NCBI GenBank assembly: GCA_037903475.1
Contig: JBAJFG010000492.1
Coordinates: 1,798,001 to 1,862,000, forward strand
Direction of reading: 5' to 3'
Length of the DNA: 64,000 nt
Source of the DNA: Ancylostoma caninum
Taxonomy: Eukaryota; Nematoda; Chromadorea; Rhabditida; Ancylostomatidae
Under the pieces are notes generated by a model that worked only from the letters and a program-made list of their open reading frames with translations, had not been told where the DNA came from and made no database searches. Position numbers and translations under genes: made by a program. Below, piece after piece: positions 25,801-37,632 of the stretch (its first letter is position 1; the number at the start of each line of letters is the position of its first letter).

Positions 25801-28800
25801 AATCTCGACTGTACTGGACATTCTACTATTCAAATTCCGACGCATCCCAAACTATCCAAATATTCTAGTAGCGTCACCTTGGTACTGTTCCAATTCTTGC
25901 TCTGGAATTAAGAAGTATCTAATTACTTGAATATTTGCTTAAAATTATTAACTCGAGCAGTAATGTGCACTAGTAATGACAGTAATTTACAGAAAAATGT
26001 GTCTAATCTCGTCTCCATTCAATAAGCAACCTACGTATCTATGTAATCTACTGAATCTGGAGCAATGGTTCCCGAATAAATCTTTTGGGCGGATAAAGAA
26101 TGCGACAGGAACTTAAGTGGAATTCATTCTGGACTTATCCTAAATTTAAACGACATCAATCAGTCATTTTGCTGGATTAAGGCGAAGTTCAGATGGAATT
26201 TTAGCAGAAACTTCTTCACAAATTCTTCAGAAGCCGCCGATGGGGAATCAAGTCTATGTAGTATATAGCATTCAACAGCATCCATATATCCATGAAATTG
26301 GCATACGAGTAATTCAAAATAATTTTATAAAATGATTAAAGATTTTGTATTGACCCAATGTAGTCCTTCATTTTTATTATAGCAATACCCTTTCGCACAC
26401 TCATTTTCGAAGAATTCAAATTTGAAATGAATTCTCTTGCTTTTTTACTTGAAATTCCAGCTGCTAAGATTTCCAAAATGTTTTCCCATCCGATGCTCCC
26501 TTCCCCACCCGCCCCAACCGTGTCTGTGTCAGCAACTGGTAACTACTTACTAACACGATATCTGACTACATCTAACAGTAACTAACAATACTCGACTTTT
26601 CACTCGAATGCTGAAATATTGCAAAGCTTGGGAGAGTGGAATTCTTGAGAGCTCGAAAGTTCGAAGAATCTAATCCGACCGAGGGGCACATGAAGCAGAA
26701 CAACAACTTGGAGACGCGAACTCCCGCCAGAGTCAAAAATTTTGATTTCCTTCCACATTCGTTTCCCAAGAGCTGCTGTTTTCACAAGGGAGCTAATTTC
26801 AGCGAGCACCTGAAAAAGTGAAGAGCAGCAGGTTGAGCTGAAGGGGAGGGAAGCGACAACCCAGCCCATCGATGGATAAGGATCCGTTGAATGCTAGCTT
26901 TTTGCTTTACAACAGTTTCGGTCGTATTTCTAATAAGTCTTTTCAGCTACATTTGCTTTAAGGGGACAGATTCTGATGCTAAAGAAATGGCAAAAGACTC
27001 AGCTACATTTGTTTCCAGTGCTATGGGGAGTACGATAAAAATCCCACATCACATCATATAGACAATATCATACAGAGAGAACCCTTAGCTTCGTTCAAAC
27101 GATTGGCAAAGGAGAAACTGCAGTCAATTTTCCTGAACTACGTGGGACTTCTGCGGCTACCTCGTTGTTTCCTTTTGCAGAACCTATATATTTTGTCGCT
27201 TGTCTGGTTTGTTCTCTGCCCGCTAATTTACACTAATATTTAGACAAGGCAAAATAAACTCTTTAACTTACTTTTAGGACAATTTATTCACAGAGAGGTA
27301 GCTGGAATTCTGTGACTTTCTCATTCTTTAGAATATGTACATATTGCTACAAATATGTACATAGTTACAGTCAACCAGTAACCAATAGTACACAGTCGAT
27401 GCTAAATCCGCTCCTTCATTAGCTAGAAACTGACAAGCGCACTATTTCCACAGAAAGGTTCTGTCTCAAAAATGTCACTGCTCCAGTGGAATTCCAGCAT
27501 TCATGTGAATTCGCGCACTAATAAGGCTTAAAATAGAGACGAAACTAGAATGACCGCAGTAGTGATTCACGCATGCAATCTCCTGTTCGCATAGGAAATT
27601 TTCTCGGCAACTATTGAAAAAATGACAAACGCTCGTTTCGTAACATTTTGTGAATGATGATTTCTAAAAATAAGCCTGCACGATAGAAGCAAACCACCTG
27701 AATGCGAAAACTTCTGTACTAAAAGCGTTGCAATCCTGGGAGAGACAGAGTAATACAATTCTAAAAATTCCTCGTCGAAATAACAAGCGGTAATTGTGTG
27801 GAGCTGGATATGCTGGTGATTGAAATCGTGGGAAAGTAATTTTTCCTTCGCTAATCTGCCTGATTTGTTCGGATAGGGGTAAATGATTGTAGGGGACGAG
27901 AGAGCAAAACGTGGAAAATTTTAAGGGCCTTCGCAGGAGGGAGATCTTAGCTACTGTATGGAACAACATGGAGCTGTGTCGTTACCATGGCTAAAGGTTT
28001 GACGTCATTACATTCATTTTGTTTGTATTACCACACAAAAACAAGATTTTCTTTGTAGTAACATTTCTGAGGAAGGATAAGGACAAATTAGGGAGCTACG
28101 TGCATGGGTAAGATCTTTGGTTGATACGCAGTACGGATGTGCGGAATTTTTCATTTCATGCCCTACGCTATCCGTTTTGAAACCGACCATTCTTAAGCTT
28201 CCGTTCCACTTTTTTTTAAGATTTCGATTTTCATTTTCACACAGCCACAGTATGTGATCAGTTCATAAGCTTGCACTATTCCCTTAGCAAAAAAAGTCAG
28301 GGTCTCGCCTCAAAAAGTTCGTTAGCGCCTTACTCGGAATACCACTAAGCGTTAATTCTTCGATACGCTACGTCATAGCGTCTACATGCGCACATACTGA
28401 GACCGAATAAAAATTGAAGAATTCAGTTGATTTAGTTAATAACTCAAGAACCATTTCAGCAATCTCAATATTCTAAGGAGATTTGTTCTCCTGAAAAAAA
28501 TCATCTACAAGCTTCTTACCTAGTAACAAACCTATATAAACCTGGAAGAGTTTCAAGTATTTGAGCTAGAAGATTAGTTCAGGTAACCTCTGTAAATATA
28601 TCTTGTGAGAGGGACTCTCGGTTGTTACTCGTTGGCCTTGTAGGACAAGCCGTAGAAAAACGCGATTCTCATTGTGACCAACTTTCTTTAGTGAATGGCA
28701 TTTCCCGAACCTGCAACGAATCCTGAAACATCAATCACATGATTACGATGTCGTTACTTTTGTTTTGAAGCGAAATTTAAATTCAAGCAAAAGAGGGCAA

Positions 28801-31800
28801 ACATTGGATCTGGAATCACTAAGAGTTACACGCTTCTCCAAAAGACATGATATGTATTAGGTTTTTTTTCAAGACTATTTCAGACAGATACCTGCAAATG
28901 AGGGGAATATTTCGATTCGGTGGACCATTCCTTACGTATTCCCCATCAAATTAGGCACATATGTGAGTTCCAGGAATTTAATATTATATTTGCAACTTTC
29001 CCGTCGTTATCATGTTTTAAAGGGAAAAATGAAAAACACCAAAAAACTACTGACTGAACGTGCTTTTAGACTCCAGTTGCTGGATTCTAATTATGTGCCT
29101 GTAATTTCAATGTTTTTTTCCAAATTTCAGGAACCATGCTATAATCAGTGGAGGATGCACTAGTCTAACTATACTTGCCATCTAAGCAAGAGTTATGGAC
29201 GTTATCGTCCTATCTACACATCTATCTATACACCGTTTATCCGCACATTTTGTTTTAGTTCGTGTTTTTAAAGGCTATTTGCAGATCTAGGCATCTTTAG
29301 CGCTGATTCCTTCAGTTCACAACTCGGAAGGAATTACTCACAGGACATACAAAGTGCTGGCAGCATTTCGGGATGCCTAATGGAAAGGGTGGGAAAATGG
29401 CAATCCAACTGTTGTCTTGAATGATCTCCTCATCCGAGACTCCCACTCCCAAAGGTGAATTGAGAGAAGAAAATGGAGAAATGAGCTTAGTAGAAGAATA
29501 GAAAGCACGTCTGCCTTGCATTACTATGTCTTGAGGCGGAGAAGATGTTTACAGACCAAGATGACACTGACATTCTCATACTGACTCATCCACAGATGTT
29601 CAGTATGTGGGAAGCGTTTTTCGCAATCTTTCAACCAATGTTTCCCACGAGAAAGATTGCTCTTTCGTTGTGTCGGTTGTACTAGAAAAGATCAATGTTT
29701 GTTCCGAAGCAACGCTCAAAGATCTGCCGACAAATGAAACGCGAAAGTGATTTCTCACAGAAGAAAAAAAACGCAAAGAAGGTTTGGACAGGGAACATGA
29801 TCGGTGAGGCGTCCTTTCTTAGTTTTTTTCGTACATATGTTTGAATCCAGCGACAGCAACAGAAGAGTTGCAAAGGAAGGACTGAAATAAAGGTTTTTGT
29901 AAGCGAAAGAACAGGTTCCACGTTCAGAAATCGAACACCAAGAAGGAAACCGCACGAGCGGCTGAAAATGACAAGTGATTGATGTGGTTCTACCCACCAG
30001 AGCTCCCGTTTTCTCAAGAGGATTTCGTGGAACTCACACATTTCCACGTTTTTACTTTGTTATTTATAGCCGAGGAGGCTTTCACAGAATAGATTCAGGA
30101 GTTTGTTCCAATAACTCATTTATTTCCTCACAAAAAGCTGCCCTCATTAACACGATAATTACAAAGTAACGATTGCAGATTGATTTCAACTACACAATAG
30201 CCTGGGAAGTGCTATAGAGTAATTTTGGACAGTTGACTAAAAATTCATGCAATGATCGAGGTTGTTCATCCTGTAATTTAACTAGTAATTCAAAATTAGA
30301 ATTCTACATGGATATAACGGCAAAACGATGAAAAAACTATTAAACAAAAAGGAATCTGATTCGCTGAGCACTAAGGGATCAATGGCAGAATATGGGCTAA
30401 ATCTTGAAAGATTACCATGAACTTTGTCATCCTGTAGTGAATCTCAGGAAGCCTCCTCAAACCTTGCCTTTCTTAGCTTGATACAGCATTGAAAATATTG
30501 GAGAGATTCTTCTGGAATGAGCTCACATTCTGTCCTTTATTCTTGCTGCATAGAAAGGCAAACTCTAAGAAAACATCTCCAGTCCTAAAAAATGAAATCA
30601 GGTCGAATAGTACGGAGCTACGGCAGCAATGTAATCCTAGGGATTAACTACGGCTATACCAAACGGCATAATCTGGAAATTCCATGGAAACCACAACTTT
30701 TTTTTGCATAACCATTTTCGATTCACAGGATATGAACAGGATCGCGCCAACTAGCACATATGCATGGTGAATAGGCGATTTCTAAGCCAACATGGAATCG
30801 ATTTCGGATAGTTTTTTTTTGCATTCCATAGCTGCTGCCTCTCTAAGTATTCCGCTTTACATCTGAATAATAACGAGCTAGGGCGATGCATCTTAATCAA
30901 GTGCCAGGACTAGTCTTCAGGAAAAGAACAACAACAGAGGTACGTGGCGATTTCCTCGCTGCCGGCTTTTTCCGAAACACCGAGTTAAGGATGAAAGAGA
31001 AGTCAAACCTATTGAAGGAATAATTTAAATTCAACCCGAAAAATTAGACTAATTCCCCAATGACATGCATCCAGCGGATGAACTACATGTTTTTGTTGAA
31101 TATCGTATACATATTTCAAGGGCATTTCCACTTCTAAGAAAAAGGACAAGGCCTTGCCGTTCCATAAACAAGGACGTTATCCACTCCGAAATCCACGAAG
31201 TTCCACAGGAACGACCACTGATTTGAGGCCAGAAAAAGGAGATGCTGGATAATAGCTTTTTAAATGAAAATTGTTGCTTCCCCATCCTTACTAGCCAGGG
31301 AATGGAATCCAAATGCAATCCAAAGCAATGGAAGCTGTCTACACTTCTGGAAAACGTACCATATCAAAAAGGTTTTCCGCGTATCCTCATCCACTGCCAC
31401 TTCGAGCCAACACCCAACCATAGAAAGCAAACACACTTGAAATAGTACACTGCTGTTTTTTATTCTTCATGTAATTGTATCCCAGCGACTTGCCAATTCT
31501 CCGGATGGGCGAAAAACACACAAACACAAGAGCCAGGTATGAAAACGTTGTCGAATAAAAAGTTGTGGGGTCGATCTAACCCAGGGAACAGTACTACATG
31601 CTACAATTCCTGCCCACCCCCACCAAATTTTTACATGTTCTTTTCCTTTTTATGCTGAATTCCTTCTGTGGAGTTCAGCTTGCCTTTAATTTACCTTTCT
31701 CTATACTTTCATAAAATCTTCTGCCTTACTATTTCCCTGCGAATTCTCAGTCATTGTAGTATTTTCAAGCCTTATGGATATACGTTTTCTCGCCGTACTT

Positions 31801-32787
31801 ACTTCAAAAAATTAAAGGTGTTAGTGTAGAAAAATTTAAAGAAAACGAGATATAGCACATGAATAACGAAAAACAAGAAAAGAATCGCCAACGAAAGAAA
31901 AGTTGTCAAACTAATAAAGGTAACTAATAAAGAAGAGTGGTCGTGAATGAATTATTTTTGCTGTTTGTTTGGATGTACTCGAGGTGCTTAACTATGTGAA
32001 GAAAACGAAAAATAATGATTAATTAATTGCAAGTACTGGCATCTCCAGAACAGATGAAGAATAGAACAGATGAAGCTCAAATGGAGCTGTCAAGACATGA
32101 GAAGCGTACTGCTCAGGTATTACAACAGAAACACCATGGAATCTGCTCAAATATCCTTAGATTATAGACATATGCACTTCAATTACACAAGAAATTTCAA
32201 AATTAAGTGAAATTCAAAACCGATGCAGCAACGAATTTTCATTCAAAAGGTACTAGTGCTAGATGTAGGAGCGGTAAGGCCCGGAGGGGGCGTGGGAAGA
32301 TGCAGCAACTCTGTCACTCCTTTTTAATATGAAATGATGAGAATACATATTCGAAAAAATATTCGTAAAAACAATTAAAATGATTTAAAACGAGGCTTTC
32401 TTCTGTTTTATAGAGAAATTTCGGAGATTTGACGCTGCAATATAATGGCGACGGAAGGGGGTCAGCTGCAAAGGTCGTGGTAATGCGACAAAATACCTCA
32501 CTACCATCTCTGTGAAGTGACATTGCTGGGAGTCGAAGCTTCAAAAAATGAGAAAGCTCCTGTCGCCGAATCCATGCTCAATCAATGCTGGTGCGACAAT
32601 GAAGCGGCTTCGTCACCCGATACTTAATCATGGGTAACTGTAGCCGCAGCAAATGTCAGAAAGACCCTCATCACTCCCTCCAATAAGGCTGACGAATCTG
32701 TACCGTTGCAGTTAAAGCATCATTTCAGTGCAGGCGCAAAAAAAAATCCGTGTATTTCCTAGTCTTTACACACATATATATATATAT
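22848..32787. other. Stretch of about 10 kb without supported genes
   Basis: AT-rich DNA with short open frames only. Two things deserve mention. A possible microexon at about 24039-24094 encodes LGKLPAEALQLYDLIT between CTTCAG and CAG|GTAAAT. A hAT-like end near 28.13 kb reads GGATGTGCGGAATTTTTC. No RNA gene was recognised. Confidence 0.45.
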
Positions 32788-33063
32788 CAGTGGCGGACGC
32801 AGGGGGGGGGCGGGGGGGGGGCGCCCCCCCCCGAGAATGGGTCGCCAAATTTTCGAAATTACTTTACAATACAAATAAAAATCTTGTGTTAGTTTATTTT
32901 TAATTGTTTATTTTTATTATTATTTTTAATATATTTTTTATTTATTGTTTATTATTATAATTAATATTATTATTAATTTTATTTTCCGTCTGGGTCCCCA
33001 AAACGGCGGAGACCCCACTTTTCTTCCCACGCCCCCCCTCCCGTCCACTTTCTGCGTCCGCCA

Positions 33064-33066
<3 letters not shown>
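32788..33066. mobile_element. hAT-like MITE (279 bp) inserted in a TA microsatellite
   Basis: The termini are CAGTGGCGGACGCAG and its exact complement CTGCGTCCGCCACTG. Eight bases ATATATAT flank both sides (32780-32787 and 33067-33074), as expected for hAT 8-bp target duplications, although the TA repeat makes this ambiguous. G- and C-runs follow the left terminus and the core is extremely AT-rich. No coding capacity. Confidence 0.75.

Positions 33067-33121
<55 letters not shown>
33067..33121. repeat. (TA)n microsatellite
   Basis: About 27 uninterrupted TA units directly following the hAT-like MITE. The repeat also exists in shorter form on the MITE's left flank. Confidence 0.95.
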
Positions 33122-33124
<3 letters not shown>

Positions 33125-33944
33125 AAGGAGGCAGGGGAGCGGTGGAAGTGAAGGGGGGAGAAGGTGGTATGTATGTGTAAATCATCAAGCATAAAAAGTG
33201 ACTTGTTTTTCTCCGAGAGTTCTCCTTAGCGATTCAATCCTACACAGTAGATTAGAACACCGAATATTTTTAATTTTGAAGGCAGCACCTAATAAAATCC
33301 TTGTGGTTGTGATTTATTCCACTCCTGAGTTTGAAGATAAGGAGAACTCAAATTCAATGCTGGAACTGCGCGAAACACGCAAAAAACCAATTCGAAAGGT
33401 GATCTTCACGTGTATTCGAAGGCATGGGAGAAAGTTGTCCGTGGATAACCCTGAGTCCCACCAAGTCCACGGCTATTCATCGAGCGTTCACGAAAAGTGG
33501 CCAGATGCTGCAAACTGGGCCTCATTGGGCGACATTATCAGGGTCCTTCTCCAGTATACTTTATCCAGCCGGATAAACGTGCTCTTGTGGATATGTTAGC
33601 GTGTTTTATATAGTCTACTATCCAATAAAAACATCAGTGGACATGTGAATCCACTCGTTTCACTACAGGCTATCTTTATACTCTGTTCCAAAAACATTTG
33701 TGTCTATGATTTGCTCTTCTCGTTCGTCTCTCCGAATACGGCACTATTCCTCGCGTCCTCTCTTTCTCTAATATCTTTCTAACTGTGTGCCCAGGTGAAA
33801 CACACTATACCCTTTTGATTTCCACTTGATCACGATGTTTTCCTTTCTCATTTCGGGTTGTTTCTTGCCAAGACACCGCCCTTGCGCCAAAAAATTAACA
33901 CGTGGATGGATGAGCTATACTGCATAGCAGAATAGATAAAAACT

Positions 33945-34201
33945 ATCTCTGATAACTGTGCAGCACGAACGCAGCCCGAAGGGGGTAATAGTTCGGTTGG
34001 AAACCCTAGCAGCAACGGTTGAGAGTTGCTGCCATCCTCCCCTCGATTGCTGCTCAATCTGTCGGCCCTTTAGCAGCAATTGCTGAGGGACGGCAGCAAT
34101 CGAGGGGAGGATGGCAGCAACTGGCAACCCTTGCTGCTAGGGCTTCTACCCGAATCATTACGCCGTTTGGTCTCCGTTCGTCCTGCATAGTTATCAGAGA
34201 T
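33945..34201. repeat. Imperfect foldback (palindromic) repeat, about 257 bp
   Basis: The left arm starts ATCTCTGATAACTGTGCAGC and runs to about 34052. The right arm, read on the complement from 34201, starts ATCTCTGATAACTATGCAGG. The arms stay alignable over about 105 bp (ACCCTAGCAGCAA against GCCCTAGCAGCAA; GCTGCCATCCTCCCCTCGAT in both), with a spacer of about 40 bp. This is a foldback-type MITE, or a long hairpin if transcribed. A related core recurs at 61.77 kb. Confidence 0.75.
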
Positions 34202-36731
34202 GTAATGGGAACGGATATATACCCGCTGTGTTTTTCCTTCCACGGTCAAATTTATTGGATACGGCTGTAGATCAGACGACTTGCGCTAGTACCGGCAGTA
34301 GAGGCGATGGTGGCCGCGTTGATTCGCTGGCTTGCGAAGCATACCGTTGCCATATCAGTACATTTAGCGTACGCATTTAGATTTATATTAGCACATTTAT
34401 CATACACATTTAGCAGATTAATTTCCATGGACGTGTAAATGGCATGATACTTGGCTTAAAATAGCAGTTCATAATACAGTGCTCTCAATTAGAGGAAATC
34501 ATTTGCTGTAATTAGGGCTAAAAGGCAACGGATTAGCATGAGACATGTTGTGAGCAGCTATTCATGTTGTGAATGGCATGGCATATTAAACGCTACCTTT
34601 TCTGAGCCACTTTTCGTCAGAATTATTACCGAATAAATGTCGTCGTTTCACCGTTCCATCTACGTGCACTCCCTTGAATGTTTGGAATTTATAAATATCC
34701 TAATGCACTATAGATCAACCACAAATACAAATTGAGTTATGGCTAGCTCCTACTGCGATAAATTTACGGTGAAAATGGAGGAAAAGAGTCCTGAATAAGA
34801 ACAGGTCAGCGTTAATAAAGCATGAAGGTGCCTTCTCTGAAACTTATGAAATTTTCAGAAACATAAGGGCTCATGGCCTCCGCTCGAAAAGAGCGGTGTC
34901 TAACAATCTACGGATCTTCTGCTGAAGATCATCGAAAATTCAGCAAGGTCACTTATGTACGAGGCATCGATGCACGCCATTAAAGCGAAATAATTCCTTA
35001 ATGGAGATGCCTACGTAAATCCTGCAGAAAAAAATTGTCCTTAAACGATCCCAAGCATGAATAACAGCTGATTCATCTGTGTTCCTGAAATCACGATGCT
35101 ACATATCCTAGCAGTGGTGGTTACCAATATGGTCGTGGGTGAAAAGTGAGATTTTCCGAAAAAGCGCCCATAGGCGAAATTTCACAAGTGAAGTTTCTCA
35201 ATGACAGCTTTGAATTGAAACATTGAAAAAAGAAGTATTTCAGAAATTACTGATAAGGATAAAAAGGATGAAGACTCGGAGTGATTTGTGAAAATTTCCA
35301 ACCTTCTCGCTACCCGATCCCTCCTTTGTTTGACAGCTAAAGAATAGGTTGGTGTGTAATTAATGCGGCTTTTTTCACGACTTCTTTCCTCGATGAAAAT
35401 TGAAGCTTTTCAAATTGTTTTTTTTTCATGGAAACAATCCTCGCTTTCCACTTATTAAAGGTGCTCTCGAAGGCAGCATCCACATGCGCAATAACATGCA
35501 ACTAGGGAGGTACAATCCTACAGATGAAAAAGGAAGAGCTCTGCGATCAAATTTTGACGACCAGGAACTTTTGGCAGGAAAAATTGGAAAGGAAAGTGGA
35601 AATTCAGAAATTGTCCCTGTCTGAGAGAAGGATATATATATACGTATATATATACGTATATATAATAATAGTTATGCATTGGAACTCCTCACTCATACTA
35701 TGATTGATTAGGTGGAGACAGGAACAGAAAACTTATAGGAAAAAGAGAAGAGAAGCAAATTTATATACGTAGATGTTTGACCGCATAAAGGAAAGAAGGT
35801 AACGCAAAAAAATGCGAAGAAATTCTGGAGAACGTAGATGAAGACAAGGATTTTTCAACTTCATTTTTACTTCGAGGGTGTAATACCAGTAGGAGTTAGC
35901 TAGTCGATGAGCTTCGGAGCTCTCTTATCCTCGATTATCTGGATGTTTAATTTGTTTTCTACATTGTTAACTAAATTAGCAAAATTATTCAGTTTTCATA
36001 CGGTCCCAAGTATGGAATAAACCTCTGTATTTGTCCTTGTTAAGTAATAATTCTCCGTTAGAGCTACTCTCCGAATAGCTAAGGTTTCCGCAAATTTCTC
36101 CTTCAATTCTAGTCATTTTCCTTGTTTTCCAAACCCCCTTTCTGTCCAACCATCAACACAATTGCTCTTTAATGCTTGGAAATCGCTCTTGTTTCTCGTG
36201 AATACGACTAACCATGTAATAACACCCCTAGAGCGACTTATCGTTGGGATAAAAAGAGTTTCGGTGGCACATTCCAGTAAATTCCAGGACTACGAGCCTC
36301 GCTAGATGAATAATAAATTATCCTACTTTAAATGGCTACATGCCTTTTATGACATCATTAAATGGGGTTTTCGAGGACAATAGCGCCATTCCAAGCTATG
36401 ATGTGCCAGGTTTCATGAAGGAAAGCAAGTTTCAGTCCATGTGATCCGATGTTTTCAATTTCTTTTGGATTTAGTGCTAAAAAATATCAGACGGTGTTGC
36501 TTCTGCTAGTGTGCCAACCAGGTTGTTAAAGGCAGCATCCACGATAGTCTTCATGTCCAAAACCTTGATTGTTTTGGAGTCTGGACGATAGTCGCAGTAA
36601 TTCAACGCAAGTCGCACCGCCGAAGGCATCAGCGTTTCCAAGATATTACAAGTTAGACTTCGTATCCAAGTATCTGCAGATGAAATATGGCGCGATACGA
36701 ATCAGCTGTTATACTACCTGTTCCACATCAA
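34202..36731. other. No supported gene
   Basis: Only short open frames. Contains a palindromic TA/TACGTA run at about 35632-35665 and a single mariner-like terminus at 35345. Confidence 0.45.
35345..35380 (+). mobile_element. Solo mariner-type terminus
   Basis: TAGGTTGGTGTGTAATTAATGCGGC resembles the mariner terminal repeats at 44.6 and 45.9 kb. I found no partner end within 3 kb, so this is at most a deleted relic. Confidence 0.35.
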
Positions 36732-36975
36732 TTATACATGATTTGTCTTCCTAGTAAGCTCCTGCTTGCTCTCTTCGACGAGATCAAAATTCTTCGATCT
36801 CCTCGCGCTGATCTCCCGCCAAATCAGTCGACGAGGAGTCGAATCAACGAGAAAGTCCTCAATTGCCTTCTTAGAGCTCGCGAGAAGCGGTTGCTCCTCT
36901 CGTGTTCGCCTGAGCTGCCCGCCAATGTTTTCTGCCGCAGTCAGTTCTCCAAAGATAACTTTTGCTTTCCATGCT
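36732..36975 (-). CDS. Candidate coding stretch without a start codon
   Basis: The minus strand is open for about 80 codons, ending in TAA at 36732-36734. It reads like protein: KVIFGELTAAENIGGQLRRT, then KKAIEDFLVDSTPRRLIWRE and FDLVEESKQELTRK. It has no ATG near its 5' side, so if real it is an internal or terminal exon or a fragment of a decayed gene. The plus strand is open too and the region is locally GC-rich, which weakens the case. I do not recognise the family. Confidence 0.25.
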
Positions 36976-37345
36976 CATTCCGAGAAGTTTTACATTGTGA
37001 TTGTCTGCTTCCCTCATTTACGCTCTTTCAATTATTGTTGAAACGAACTAATTGTAACTTGTAACTCGACCGCCCTGCTATAGTGCAGCAGATTGGTAGC
37101 ATCCGAAAATCATTTTAACGTGAGTTCTGACAAAATTGACCACATTATCCATGTTCCTCATAAACAGAAACCCAAAAAGGCGTTAAAATCTGAGTGACAA
37201 TTTTTTTGTGCGTGCTGCCTTTAATTTTGAACCTTAATTGTTGGCCGTTTCGACTGAATCCTCTTCTTCAGAGGTACATATGTACAACAGTAAAAGGAAT
37301 CTTCAGCGAGTCATACTCCTGGTAAGAGAAGTATACACAAACTAC

Positions 37346-37500
37346 CAAGGCTGGGATTCATGAAACGATAACCAAGCAAACCAAGGATGACTAGCGTGAT
37401 TGTTTTTCGTATTGACAACATACTGCTAAGAGAAGCAGGCGGCCAAAGTTGATTTGCTGGTCTGGTTCGTTTGGTTATCGTTTCATGAATCCCAGCCCTG
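37346..37500. mobile_element. 155-bp MITE, copy 1
   Basis: The right terminus (complement) reads CAGGGCTGGGATTCATGAAA and the left reads CAAGGCTGGGATTCATGAAA. The repeats are about 30 bp long and continue ACGATAACCAA. A second copy with the same termini and a homologous interior (CTAGCGTGATTG against CTAGCGCGATTG) lies at 46.08-47.08 kb, which establishes a family. I could not define the target duplication, so the superfamily is open. Confidence 0.8.
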
Positions 37501-37632
37501 ATGGTATGGCAGCAAAGCATTCCCATGATTGAAAGTACATTCTTCAAACATGAAAATAACTATGATTTTTTATGTGACTGTACAGCTACAAAGAGCGTCG
37601 CTGAGCAGACAGTGATCAATTCTGCGCGAATT

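Noticed and set aside
32938..33192. 84-codon minus ORF rich in Ile-Tyr
   Set aside because: Translation of the (TA)n microsatellite and MITE end.
33198..33599. 133-codon plus ORF
   Set aside because: No domain, irregular composition, and no plausible splice or start context. Left as unsupported.
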